DNA of 64,000 bases, taken from positions 1 through 64,000 of the forward strand of contig JANDJZ010000024.1 of assembly GCA_027943245.1 (NCBI GenBank), in the 5' to 3' direction. The notes beneath the pieces are model-generated. The model searched no databases, was not told the origin of the DNA, and worked only from the letters and a program-made list of their open reading frames with translations. Each line of letters opens with the position of its first letter. Positions within the stretch are counted from its first letter, which is position 1. Below, piece after piece: positions 45,913-58,123 of this stretch. Origin of the DNA: Acanthamoeba sp. SK_2022b. Its lineage: Eukaryota; Discosea; Longamoebia; Acanthamoebidae. Position numbers and translations under genes: made by a program.

Positions 45913-46888
45913 TTACTTGAGGAGGCGAGGGAACTGCTTGCCAGCGACGTAGCCGCCCTGGAGCGCTTGCTTGACGTTGCGTTCAAAGTCTCGCGGCCGA
46001 TCGATCATCAGCTGCGCCGCTTCCTTGTTCAGCGGATCGTCAGGGTTGGGCTCCTGCATCCGTCCCAGCCAAGACAGGCATTACACGTTAGAACCACTCT
46101 GAGCCAACAGAGGAAGCGAGGGAACGGTGGCTTACCAGAAAGAGGGTCATTAGCCCAAAGATGACAGAGCCCAAGCTGAGCACGGGCATCCAGTCGGCAC
46201 GGAGGATGTTAAGGCAGACGTGGCCCTCGAGGTCGATGTTGGGGTGATACACCTGCGCGATACAAACACTGGCTTGAGGAAGATGCACTCGCCCTCCTCG
46301 CTGACAACATGACTGTGGTGGGGCGAGGCACAACGAGGCCCCGTAACGTACCATGGTAGTGCAGGTGGCCTTGGGGGGCTCGTAGGGGTAGTTGTGTGGG
46401 ATGTCAAGATCGAACGAGAAGGTAGCGCCTTGGTAAAGACCATCCGTGGGGGTGACCTTGACCTTGAGCTTCATTATGTTGTCCACCTCTGGCAGATCCA
46501 CTTCCGTGCCCGGAACGGGGTCCATCTCTGCCAGATCTTTTCAAATCATCACAAGGGCGTTGAGTCACTGATGCAGTATTAAAATCAGAGTAAAAATCGC
46601 GTGTGTACCTTTCTGCACTCGCAGCTCTACCGCATTCTGCCTCTTCTTGTTCCTACCCCCAGCAGACTTGGATAGAGACATAACGCCCTCTTCCTTCTTG
46701 CCAGCAGATGCCTTGTACTTGGACATTAGCGATGCAGCCGCATGCGCGGTGGCAGGCGCTCCCCCCTCACCATTTGTTGCCGGCTCAGCCGCAGCTCCGT
46801 TTGTAGCCGCCGCAGCTGCCGCATCCTGCTCGACCTTCGCCTGTTGGGCGGCTTGCTTCTGCTGCTGGAGTTGCTTGAGCTTCAACAT
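45913..46888 (-). CDS. UBE2M: NEDD8-conjugating enzyme UBC12 (UBE2M)
   Basis: E2 enzyme that transfers NEDD8 to cullins. It begins MLKLKQLQQQKQAAQQAK, the UBE2M-type N-terminal docking peptide, followed by a long Ala/Asn/Gly-rich insert of about 45 residues. The E2 core follows: AVELRVQKDLAEMDPVPG, IPHNYPYEPPKATCTTM joined to VYHPNIDLEGHVCLNILRAD. The active-site Cys is in HVCLNILR. EPNPDDPLNKEAAQLM comes next, and the family end is GGYVAGKQFPRLLK. Introns follow RVQK, TTM and LFL. The core is full length; the extended N-terminal linker is unusual but should not affect the catalytic fold. The ATG at 46888 starts the recognised docking peptide. Confidence 0.93.
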
Positions 46889-47087
46889 CTGGCCTTGTGT
46901 GTTCGGTTCTTCTGGGCTTTGCTTTTCTCTTGTGGCCAAACCTTTTCTTCCACCTTTTCTGAAGATTAGGGCATTTTTCCACAAGAGTGTCACCCTCTTC
47001 TCCGTCCAACGGTCCAAGCGGCAAGAGTTGCGTCGGAACGGATTGCCGTCACGCGACTCCGGTCTCTTGGTTGTGAGAAACTTGTTC

Positions 47088-48085
47088 CTACGCGCTCCCA
47101 ATATAGGAGAGCGCCTGGTAGAGCACTCCCAGCTTGATGTTGACCACAGTGCCCGCCCGTCTCGAAGTGGGACACTCGATCACTCCATCGTTGTGGATGT
47201 CAAAATCAGGCACGCCGCATCCACACACGCCTGATCGGTCGCACCAAGCGCCGTTCCGTTGAGAAGACCGTCACTGGAACCTAAGGTGGCCGCAGTTTTC
47301 GTACCTGGGCTGACCTTTGTGGGGTCATCGGGACACTGATCACACGGTGTCTGCTCAATCTGGTTGCATCCACAGAGGCCCGGTTCGGTCTTTGCAGGGT
47401 CGTGAGGGCAGCCTGTAACAAAGAACAACGAAGCACGGTCGTTGACCAACAGAACTTACCGCTGTACCGAACTCTTAGTAACGGGTACCGTCCAGGCAGT
47501 CCAGCACTCCATCTCCATCGGTGTCCACGTCCAGAACGCCGCATCCGCAGACGCCGGGGCTGGTCTTGCGGAAGTCATATGGGCAACCGTCGACACAATC
47601 CAAGAAGCCATCGCCGTCAGTGTCCACGTCAGGAGCATTGCAGCCGCAGACGCCTGCTCGGCAAGGAGGCATGGGTTCTGGTGAGCAGCACACTCGAAGA
47701 ACTCTGAATATTTTAGGGCTGTACTCACCGGGGACGTCCTTGTTAGGGTTGTTTGGGCAAAGGTCGCAGGGGTCGGTCTCTGGGATGCCACAGCCGCAGT
47801 TGCCGGGCGCGGTCTTCAAAGGATCATTTGGGCACTGTAATATGAGGGATTAGATACGAACAGAAAGCGTCGTAAAGATGCTGAGCGTGGGCGTACCAAG
47901 TCCTGAATGCGAGGCGTGCAGGGGCGAGGAGGAAGTTAGTAAGATGGTATCGTATTGGCACATCCCCCCCAATATTGAATCAAACGGCCGGCTGTTCGTA
48001 CCACGGGGTCCGCAAAGACCAGGGAACTATACAGCGCCACAATAAGCAGCAGCAGACGAGTGACCCTGAAGATATGGGCAGCCAT
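47088..48085 (-). CDS. Secreted protein with thrombospondin type 3-like repeats
   Basis: A predicted signal peptide (MAAHIFRVTRLLLLIVALYS, cleavage near VFADP) is followed by about four repeats of roughly 34 residues with consensus CPxDPxKxxPGxCGCGxxDxDxDGDGxxDCxD. The clearest are DVDTDGDGFLDCVDG and DVDTDGDGVLDCLDG. The Asp ladder is a Ca2+-binding type (TSP3-like) and the paired Cys suggest disulphides. The third and fourth units are degenerate (IEQTPCDQC; DFDIHNDGVIEC). The C-terminus is not repeat-like (LGVLYQALSYIGSA). The last exon is in a different frame from the long overlapping ORF and is chosen because it restores the repeat (SPG to VCGCGVPD). A 6-nt exon at 47897-47902 is predicted. 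Function unknown; extracellular or vesicle-lumen Ca2+-binding protein. Confidence 0.75.
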
Positions 48086-48224
48086 CTTCGTTATATTTAT
48101 ATAAATAATATAATCTTCCCTTTCTGGCCCAGCGAAAGAAACAACAGCCGAGCGAAGAGACGCACGCTTTGTTATTTGAGGAATTTTAAAAAAAGATAAA
48201 ACAAAAATGTGCGGAATGCACACA

Positions 48225-51200
48225 TCAGGCCTGCGCTTTGGTGAAGTGGGAGGAGAGCGTGTCCTTGGGCAGGACGTGGATCTGCTTGGCGGCGTGCAAG
48301 CACCGCACCTGAGCCATGGGCACACCGTGGATCGTCACCGCGGGCACGGGCAGGTAGCCCGGACTCGTGGGCAGCAACTTGAATTGGTACGTTCGACGCT
48401 CGCCGACCTGGGCGGAGGTGAGAACGTTTAAGGGCGTATGAGCAGGTGACCGCCAACGCGAAAGGGGCAAGCAAAGCGTACGCTCAATGTGAAGCGAGCC
48501 TTCTTGAGGCCGAGAACGAGCCATGGCTCCTTAGGCAGCACCTCGTACGCCAGACCCTGAACCCGAGCCCAAGCAAAAATAAGCCCCCTACACAGTGAGA
48601 GCGCAGGGCTGCGCCGGGTACCTCGTCTTTGCCAGAGGCAGAGGCCAAACGGATGATGTGGAGCGTCACGGGCACCACGTTCCCCACCACTCCATTGTCG
48701 GCGTACTCCAACTGAACCTCGTACAGGTGCTGTGCGAAGTGGCATCGCCGCGGTATGAGCACGCGCTTGCACGCACGACTCCCGCGCGCGCGAAATGGGC
48801 GGCTTACCTTGGGCAGATCGAGCGAGATCGGACAGGAGAACAAAAACGAGGCCTCGAGCGAGTCCTCCAGCTGGTAGTCGATCTCCAGTTGGCTGTCCTC
48901 GATCGTCGGCTTGGCGACGTCTTCCCCACCCTCGCTGGCCTCGACTTGGAACACCAACGATAGCTCCTGGTCGTGGACGATGGTCTGCCCCACCTGCGCG
49001 TGCCGGCCACCCACGTGAGTCAGCCCGAAAGGGGGGACATGGTACGCGAGGGAGGGCTCGGACCAGCATGGAGTTGGCCTCGTGTACGAGCCGATGGCTG
49101 GGAGCGCAGCGGAGGCGATAGCTCTGCAATCGGGCCCACCCGACCTGACAGCGAAGCACCGCTTGCACGTACAACCTACACACGGAATGAGTTAAAAAAA
49201 TATAAATGATAACACGAAATGAAATCAAAAAATAAAATAACAAAATAAAATAACAAGAGGAAACGCAAGAGGTACCGAGAATCGAAGGGGACGATGAAGG
49301 TCTTGAGCGAGAAGGGATGGACAAAGTAGAAGCTGCTGGAGGCCGCGGCCTCCAGCTTCTCGCCGCTCATTCGTCGACAAGTGAGGCGAGCAGACACCTG
49401 GTGGTTGAATCCCGTGCCGGGCGGGGCCAGCACGCTGAACCACAGGTGCACGGTGGATTGCTCCTCGCACGACGGCAAGCGCAGCTCGTGAGCTCCCTCC
49501 TGATGCTGGAGTCGGCCGAGAAAAAACAGCGAAATGAGTCAACACAACTCAAACAGAGAAAGAACCACAAGTGTGGGGGGGGGGGAGCGGAGGAGTGATG
49601 GCATGCCTGGACGGTGATCTCCTTCCGGTCGCCGTTGGCCGTGGTGACGGTGGCGGTGACGGGCGACGAGAGGAGCTGGAGGGTGGGCGAGGAGAAGACC
49701 ACCAACGCTTCGGAGAAGGAGTCCTGCTTGGTGTGCAGCGTCAGCAGCAGAGGCTGCGGATAGCCGACCAGCAGGTAGGGCGACTGCTGCGCGATTGCCA
49801 TCTGCAAGGTTCTGTACACATCGGGGGGGGGGTAGGGTTGAGACGGTGCGCTGCGTGTGTATGTGCGGGCGCGTCATTGCCACCTCACCTTTCGTTCTCC
49901 TGGACTGTGACTTCGATTCGTTCTTTGTCAGGCACGCCATCAAAGTATTCAGTCAGCCGGAGCTGGCCGATGATGGTCTCGATCGCCCTCAGCTTGAATT
50001 TGCCCTTTTTGTTGACCTGCTCGTCGTCACCAGCAGACACGGCACACGAAAGTTCGGTCAATCGAATGGCGTTAGTGGCTCATGAAGCACAGCGAGGTGG
50101 ACAAGTACGGTCGTCGACAGCGTGAACTTGTTCGCGCCTGGTTCCAGACGCACGTCGTTCTGTGCGAGCACGATGGCGTCTGTGGCGCGGTTGGCGTCGA
50201 GATCGTGCGCGTTCTGTCATGGCGCCCGCACGAAACCAACAGCTGTCAACGCGATGGCCTAGCTCGTCCCAAGTCACTGGGGAGGGGCGAACATACGAGT
50301 ATGGAGCGAGTGCGCCTATGCACGATGGGCGAAGAGAGAGGGGCGGGGGTCTTGGGCGCGGAGAGGACGCGCGGCGAAGGCAGCGGGATCCCGGGCGACG
50401 ACTGCGCGGAAGCGGCCGCCGCAGCCGCAGCCGCGATCTTGGACGCCTCCTCTTGGTCAACGAACGCGGCCCGCAGCGCCTCACACACCACCTACAAGCC
50501 GGTTCGACCGCCACATGTGTACAACAGCAAATGGGAGCATCAGCCTCGAATCAACGCAACTCATCTAAGCTCACAACACGACGACGGCGAGATGCCAGAT
50601 TGGGGAGGGGGGGGGGGAGAGAGAGAGACGAACCGGTGAAGGGAGGCTGGACTCGACGGTAAAGTCAAGGGACAGGGTCTGCCCCAGGGTGAAGGACTGG
50701 CGGTTGACCGTGAGGGAGGTGACCTTGAAGACCTGGCGCATGCTCAGCTCGGAGCCCGGCGGGATGTGGTGGTGGGCCACGGCGCAGAGGCGGTTGAGAT
50801 GGGCCTCCTTGTCCTCGCGCGAGCTTCGCGATTCGAAGGAGAGGAGGACGAGGGCCGAGGAGAGGAAGCCCGCGTAGTCCCGCTGGTGGAGCTGACAGTG
50901 GGCGAGCTTGGCGTGGATGGTGTTGTCGAGCAGCAGCCACCGTTCCTTGGCGTACCGCTGGCACAGCGACTTGTACATGGCCTCGGCCTTGGCGTAGTCG
51001 CCCCTCGCACTGTTGTGAAGACCCCAACGCACGCACGCACACAACGTAAGTCGAGCCAGCACCACTGCCTACGCGGCCGTGGGGAGAGCGGCAGAGGTAC
51101 AGGAATAGGTTGGCGATCTCCTCCTTGACGTGCTGCTTGAGTCTCTTGCGCATGGATGTCTTGTAGAAGCGCACTGCCTGCATACTCACATCCTATGCCA

Positions 51201-54200
51201 CGCGATGACAAAAACAAACCACCATGAAGGTGAGTACAATAGAGCGACAGCGGGACAGGAGCGAGCGGGGAGACACACCAAGTAGAGCTGGTCGAAATCC
51301 TCCCGCGAACGGAGCGCACGGTTGAGGCTGGCGTTGGAGATGCCCGGCGCGCGAGAGGGGATGGTCAACTGGGCCTCGTCCTTGGTGCCCTCGCCCTCGC
51401 CCTCTTCCTCCTTCTCCGTCTCGCCACCGTTTTCCTAACCCCCCCCCCAAATCCGGTGAGTCGTGCCCCCTTTGCTCGCAGAGACAGGGAGGAGGGCAAA
51501 CCTTGGCCGGGGCTTCCTGCTCGCCGGGATTGGCGGTCTCCTCGGCCGCCGCGCTGGAAGACGAAGAAGCGGACGACGCGGCGGCATCGGCCTCGCCAGG
51601 ATCGGGCGGCGGAACGAGCGGCGCCTTGTCGTCGAGGAGGTCGTGAAGCTTGCCCAGCTCCTTCAGCTTGGTGCGCGCGTAGTTGCTCAAGTCGCCCAGC
51701 GCGGCCGACAGCATGAAAAAGTCAGACGCCTGCACGCGCGCACAAACGTCAGACGCGTGCGTGCGCGTTGCCGTTGAACGACCGCAGAGCGAACGCGCAC
51801 CTGCGGGTTGAGCTCCTTGGGCTGCTGGCTCTTCTCGGCAAAGTCGCCAAACTTCATGGCCTTGGCGGCCTCTTGGCAGGCATCGACCACGCACATGCAC
51901 GCAGAGAACACCCACGATATCGAAAAGTTGCGCGCCTCCTGTAGAGAAGGGAGAGCCCAGTGAGGTGAAACCGAATTGGGGGGGGGGGGCACGGTTGGAG
52001 GATAGGAGCCGGTCATCGGTAAGGCGTCACGCACCTCGCTGGCGGGCTTCTTTCTTTGGAGGTCGCGGGACAGCATCTGGATGAAGAGGACCGCGTTGGA
52101 GGCCACGTCCCATGGTCGATGAAGCATGAAACGGAGCTGCGGCAACGCATTGTTAATCGAGAGCGTCAGTTTGCCTTCTACGTGTGAATTTTCAAATAAT
52201 AAATTGTTTTTCTTTATATATATATATATAAATAAACAAAACAAAACAAAACAAAAAACACGCACACTGCGCGAGAATGGAGGGACACGTTGTGGCATAC
52301 CTCGGACTGACGGGCAAACACATATTTCCTGAAGTCGAACTCGGAGATGGCGTTCTCGAAGATGAGCTTGCGATAGTCCTTCACGGTCACGTCGAGCACG
52401 GACGACCTGGCCGGATACACGCAGGAATGGCGATGAGCGAGCAAGCGACATTGGGGGAGCAGACACGCAATCTGGAGCGGATGCCGTACTTGTCGGAGCC
52501 CGCCTCACCTCCGAACTTGTCCATCGTAGGGAGCTTGGGCTCCTTGCGCCCGAGAGAAGACGAAGAACGCGACCTCGAGTCCCGCCTGTAACGAACGACG
52601 CACGCTTAAAAGAGCCAACGCGAGCATGGTCGCCAGTCATAAGAAGAAGAGGAGGAGGAGGGGGTATTACCTGGCCTCGCGATCGGGGCGAGGCGCGGGC
52701 CGGCCCTCGGTCTGAGAGAAGCTGCGGTTCTTGGTGGAAGCGATGGACTTGATCTGCGCTGCGGCTGACGACGGCGACGACGACGACTGGCCGTCGGGCG
52801 ACGCTGCGATGGCCGATGCCATTTCCGACCGCCGAAGCGACGACGGAGACGACGTGGGCGAGCCCGAGCTTCCACTACCGTTGCCGCTGCCGGCGAGGCT
52901 AAGTTTTCGCGTATTCGCGGGGGAGACGGGCGCCGACACGCTCTCTGCACCGCCACATGTGCGCGCATGTGTGAGATACGAGGCACAGAGAGAAGCGTGA
53001 AGGTAAGGCGTCTGAACATACTCTCAGCGTCGATGGCAAGTTCGGGGGAGTTGCTGGCGGACTTATCGGACGGCTCGTCGGTCGTGGCTCTGTCTCGCCG
53101 CTCCAGGCCGTTCAGCTGGTAGAACTGGTCCTCCAGCTCTTCGTAGAGCGTGAGCGCCTCCTCGAGCATGTTGGCTCGCACAAAGGTGAACGCCAGCGCT
53201 TCCTGGAAGGCGAGCCCCCCCCCGACGTAGCACAAGTTCAGTCGTCAGCAGTGAGCACCCCTCCGAGGCATTGGGGGGGGCAGAGCGCACCTTGGTGGCG
53301 AAGAAGCTGCAGTAGTTCCAGCCGGGGATGGCGCGGCTGTCGTAGAGCTTGTCCACCTCGGCTTGGTAGAAGTTGATCTGCTTGCCGAGGCTGTTGCCGA
53401 CGCACACCCTCAGCTTGCGGGTGAACTCGTCCAGGCCCTCCTTGTCCCCGCCCTCCGCGTCCGGCAGCTTCATCTCCACGCATCGCTCGAACCCTGTGTC
53501 GGTTGGGAGGGAACGCGCGCGCGTGTGTGTCGGCACACATCGTACATGCATGATCAGCACATGATGGCGAGTTGTGCGGTTATTGTGCGAGTTGGGTGGA
53601 CGGGGTCACCATCGCGCTTGGTGTCGTAGGTGACGCGGTTGATCTTGCGAAACATGTCCTTTCCTCTCACGGGCACCTTGCCCACGTGGAGCAGCAGCAG
53701 TAGCCATTCCTGTTGGACAGCCCAGTAACCGCCGCCATCACAACCATGTCAAGACGTGTGAGAAAACCATCCACACTTGGCGAGTGGGGAGAGCAGGGAA
53801 AGGGGTGGACCTGCTGCTTGTCCTGCATTGTCGTGATCCAGTTCTTGATGGAGGGCCTCTGCGCGCCGTACGTGTCGCCCTCCTGGTCGTTGCCACGATC
53901 CAATCGCAATCAGCGATTGGACCTCGCGACTCCCAGACCGGCTCCGCGTGGTCGAGGCGCATGTGTGAAAGGAAGAGAGCGCAGGGGCACGCACCTTGCA
54001 GATGGCGACGTAGAGGTAGACGTAGGGCCAGCGGAACTTGTTGACGGGGAGGGGAGCGCTGTCGAACTGCTCGTGCGGCACGAAGCGCACCTCGGGCTCG
54101 GCCTTGCCTTCGACCAACTCGCCGACAGGCTCGGTCCCGACGGGCGTGGGCAGCCGCCACTTGACGCCCTTGAGGATGAGGCCGCGCGTGGTCGCAGCAG

Positions 54201-54444
54201 ACGAGCCGGGCGAGGACGAGGTGAAGGCAGAGGGCGAGGGCGGCGGCTGCGATTCGCTCACAAACACCTCCTTCGCCACCCGCTCCCATGCACCATCCTC
54301 CTCTTGCACTGCGCACAACGTAGCAAAGTTAGCGCTGGCCAAGTGCAACCCCCCCCCCATCCAGTGATCGCATGGTTCTTAAACAGGGCTAAAAGATTGC
54401 CTGACCAACCCACCTGAAATAAAAATCGGCAGGTATTGGTTCAT
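48225..54444 (-). CDS. TRAPPC10: TRAPPC10 (Trs130), TRAPPII subunit
   Basis: Large subunit specific to TRAPPII, a Rab exchange complex at late Golgi and endosomes. The N-terminal 31-nt exon (54444-54414, MNQYLPIFIS) splices to VQEEDGAWERVAKEV, then RWPYVYLYVAICK. The TRAPPC10 solenoid blocks are well preserved: PGWNYCSFFATKEALAFTFV, EALTLYEELEDQF, DYRKLIFENAISEFDFRKYV and LRFMLHRPWDVASNAVLF. Further on are SLNRALRSREDFDQLYLDVS, KAEAMYKSLCQRYAKERW and SFTLGQTLSLDFTVESSLPS. Beta-rich C-terminal blocks follow (LEPGANKFTLST, the LAYEVLPKEPWLV segment, and SPGYLPVPAVTIHGV near the end). Long Ser/Ala-rich insertions occur (52700-52880, 51530-51610, 50340-50440). About 20 introns, one at 52190-52270 AT-rich. 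Divergent to SRP72. Confidence 0.88.
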
Positions 54445-54625
54445 TTCATCGATTCGCCAAGACGATTCTGTTGATCTTGTTTGTTTCACCTGCGCAGGAA
54501 TTCAAGGCACGCCCCTAAGTCAACGAAGGTCAGAATGCAATCATGAAATAAAAAAAGAAATGATGGCAGAGAAAAATTAACGTGGCAATCTGTAACTTTT
54601 TTTTTGATTTTCGTGATCGCACAAG
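54445..54625. promoter_or_regulatory. 181-bp bidirectional promoter region
   Basis: Separates the start codons of TRAPPC10 and SRP72. It contains T and A tracts (54548-54608). No TATA box was recognised. Confidence 0.5.
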
Positions 54626-57039
54626 ATGGCAGCCAAGCTGGAGCCGCTTTTTGGTGAGCTCGATGATTTTATCAAGGATGCCGATTGGGAGCAGGCTCTG
54701 GCCACTTCTGAGAAAAGTGCGCACCACTCCCGCTTCCTTTTTTCCTTGCCTGCCCATATAATCTGCATTTACTGTTGATTGCCGCCACACAGGCTCAGTT
54801 GATTAAATTTCTTCATTCTTGCAGTCTTGAAGATTGCCCCCGACGATGCCGACGCTTTCGCTTGCCAAATCGGAAGCTTGCTGCAGCTGAGCGAATTTGA
54901 TAAGACTCTCGCCCTGCTCAAGAAGCATGGAGATAGCAAGTTCGTTTTCGAACGCGCCTACTGCTTCTACCGCCTCAAGCGCTACCCCGAGTCGCTCAAG
55001 ATCCTCGAATCGCACCCTCAGCCCAAGCCCACTCGCATTCTCGAGCTCGAGGCCCAAGTGGTACCACCGCCCCGCCCTACACCCTCTTAGCCCTTGTGCG
55101 TCCACTCAGCTCTAGTCGCGCCGTGCTGCAGAGGTATGCCCTGGAGGACTACAGCAAGTGTGTCGCCCTCTACGAGCAGCTGGTGAACAACTCGAAGGTA
55201 GGGGCCACCCCACACCCCGTCTCCCAGTTGTAGAGCAGCCTTGGGACAGCACGGCAATGGCTGATGGCACGCGCCTCCTACGCCTCCATAGGAGCCCTCG
55301 CCCGAGCTGAAGACCAACTACCTGGCCGCTCTCTCCCTGGCCAACGCTACCGACAAGTCGCTGAGCTACATCTCCAAGCACCAGGCACGACCTCGCCACC
55401 CCCTCACGCATCGCAGCTGCACGCTCTTACACGTGTCTCCCTCTCACTTGTACAGGAGGCCGTCGACAAAACGTTCGAGTTTGCGTACAACGCCGCCTGC
55501 TCGTACATCGCCGTGGGCGACCTCAGCACCGCCGAGAGGGAGCTCAAGCTCTCGGAGAGTGCGTCGTCCCTCTCCCTCCCCTCCCGTCTCGGACAGCGAC
55601 CGCGAGCGTCTGACGTTTCCACGCGCGCGTTTGCGGTGATGATGCTGATGATGATGTGTACAGAGCTCTGCCGCGAGACGTTCTCGGGCGAGGACTTCAC
55701 CGAAGAGGATCTCAACAACGAGATTGCGGTGGTTCTGGTCCAGCTGGGCTTCGTCTACCAGCAGCAGGGCAAGAACGAAGATGCCATGAACCTCTACACC
55801 GCCGCCCTCAAGAGCAAGTACGCCGCTTTCTCCTCTCCCCTTCACACACGCCCCGGCCTCTCCATAATTATATTTATTGTTATAAAATAATAATAATAAT
55901 AATAATCATTATTTTTTTTTTAAAATAAAACAGGCCGTCGGATGACATGGTGTCGGCCGTGGCATCGAACAACATCGTCGCCATGAACAAGGACAAGGAC
56001 CTGTTCGATTCGGAGAAGCGGTTCAAGGCGGCCACCAACGAGAAGGTCCAGTTGAAGCTCACCAGCGCGCAGAAGCAGGTCATCGACTTCAACCAGTGCC
56101 TGCTGCTTCTGTACATGAACAAGGTGCGCTGCCTGCCGCCCCTGTTTGGTGCAACCGACTCGCGCGGCCATGTGCTTTGGCCTCACGATCGCTTTCTCTC
56201 TCTCTCTCCTCTCGCGCGCGTAGTCCAAGCAATGCCAGGAGCTCGTCGGCTCGCTCCGCGAGCGCTTCCCGAACAGCCCCATGCTCTCCCTCATCCTCGC
56301 CTCTCTCCTCTTCCGCACCAAGAAGGTCAAGGAGAGCGAGGACCTGCTCAAGGTGACCCAACTACCCCCCCCCCGCGCCTGCGTACGTGTGATCTCACAT
56401 ATCGAGGCGTGGTATGTGTGGCGCGCAACGATCGCACACACAACCAATAGGAGGAGATTCAGAAGCACCCGGACAGCGACAAGAACGTGAAGCTGTTGCT
56501 GAGCCTGGCGCAGATCCATCTGTCCAAGCCCCAGCGCGACCTCGGCGAGGTGATCAGCATCCTGGGCTCGATCCCGTCCCTGCGCCAGAAGCCCGGCGTC
56601 GCCTCGCTCCTCGTCCTGCTCCACGAGCACCTGGGCGACGTCGACTCGGCCGTCAAGGTCCTCGACCAGTGTGCCGCCGCCTACGCCAACCAAAAGGTAG
56701 AGAGAGAAAGAGAGAGAGAGAGAGAGAGCCCCTCCCTCCCCTCTCCAGTTGGTGGATGTCTGATGGTCGCGAGCTCGTTCGTGGTTGCGCAGCAATTGAG
56801 CGAGAAGCAGAAGCGCGAGTACGTCGCCATTCTCAAGGCCGCGGGCGAGTTCAAGAAGAAGTACGGGCTGCACGAGCAGGCCGCCGCCTCCTACAAGGCC
56901 CTCCTCAAGCTCAACCGCGACGACGTCGACTCCCTCTACAGTACAGCCACTGCCCCTCCCCCTCTCCCCAAACCCTCAACCGCTGCCCCTCTCCGGCTGC
57001 GCAGACATGTCTGTGTCACAGGGGCAAGGCTCACCCGCG

Positions 57040-57110
<71 letters not shown>

Positions 57111-57641
57111 TGCACAGACCTGGTTCTGATGACTGCCGAGGTCGACCCGCAGCAGGCCGAGGAGTACGCCTCGCGCATTCCCGCCATCAAGGCCGACTCC
57201 ACCATCAACGCCGAGGCTCTGGAGAACCTGCCCGCCCCCACCCTGTCCGCCATCAAGCGCAAGGAGGAGCGAGAGGGCGGTACGCCTCCCCTTTGTCCCC
57301 TTTGGGTGGGGGGGGGGGTTGTGTGAGCATCGCTGGGCGCATCGGGCGGCGCGTCGCTCACGCACTCTGTTGCCAGGCGCGGAGGCCAAGGCCGCCAAGG
57401 TGGTCAAGGGCGGCGAGGACAAGACCAAGAAGAAAAAGAAGAAGAGGAAGCCCCTCCTGCCCAAGAACCACGACCCCACCACCAAGCCCGACCCGGAAAG
57501 GTGGCTCCCCAAGAAGGAGCGCTCCTACTACCGACCCCGTACGCTACAGCCTGCCCCCCCCCATTCTTTCTCTCCTCTCCCTCGCTAGCCACCACTTGCT
57601 GTCCGTGCAAGTCAAGACGACGACCGATTGCTTGACGCCTT

Positions 57642-57674
<33 letters not shown>

Positions 57675-57994
57675 TGCTCAGGCCGAGGCGCCAGGGATTC
57701 GGTGAGGCGAGGCGCGCAAGGCTCCTCGTCCGCGTCGACCAGGCCTCCCGCGGGCGCGTCGTCCTCCACCACTTCCACGACGACGACCAGCGCCGCTCCC
57801 TCCTCGCCAACCACAGCCAAGGGTTCGTTCCCCACCGGATCCATTTCGCTCTGTATGGCAGACGCCTTCCCTTTGCCCGCCATCACGGCTCACGCACACC
57901 TCCAAACACAGCGGGAGCCCAGCCACAGGGCAAGAAGCCGCAGCAGGGCAAGCAGCAGCAGCAGCAGCAGCGGAAGAAGAAGGGAAGGAGGTAG
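54626..57994 (+). CDS. SRP72: SRP72, signal recognition particle subunit
   Basis: Protein of the SRP that, with SRP68, binds the SRP RNA and supports targeting of secretory proteins. It begins MAAKLEPLFGELDDFIKDAD. Tetratricopeptide-type helical pairs run through most of the protein (for example FVFERAYCFYRLKRYPESLKIL, VQLGFVYQQQGKNEDAMNLYTAAL). The diagnostic C-terminal motif is KKRKPLLPKNHDPTTKPDPERWLPKKERSYYR, split over an intron, followed by a basic Ser/Thr/Gln-rich tail ending QQQRKKKGRR. About 15 introns; one ends in (TG)n eight nt before its 3' splice site. The DPERWLP..ERSYYR motif is what identifies it. Confidence 0.92.
57041..57109. repeat. (TG)n microsatellite near a 3' splice site
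   Basis: About 34 TG units, then TCTGCACAG and the exon for LVLMTAEVD in SRP72. Confidence 0.95.
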
Positions 57995-58123
57995 GGCTGT
58001 CCTGCCGCGCAGCCTGTCGCGGCTCTCCCTCCCTGCCCTCTATGCTCGAGAGATGTCGCACCGCACGCAATATATTCGTTTCTCTTTTGAAGAGCTCTCG
58101 AGGCGATGGCGATGGCGCTGTCA

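Noticed and set aside
48001..48085. AT-rich TTATATAAATATAAC immediately before the TSP3-like start as a TATA box
   Set aside because: It is within about 25 nt of the ATG, too near for a TATA box unless the start is wrong; the signal peptide supports the start.
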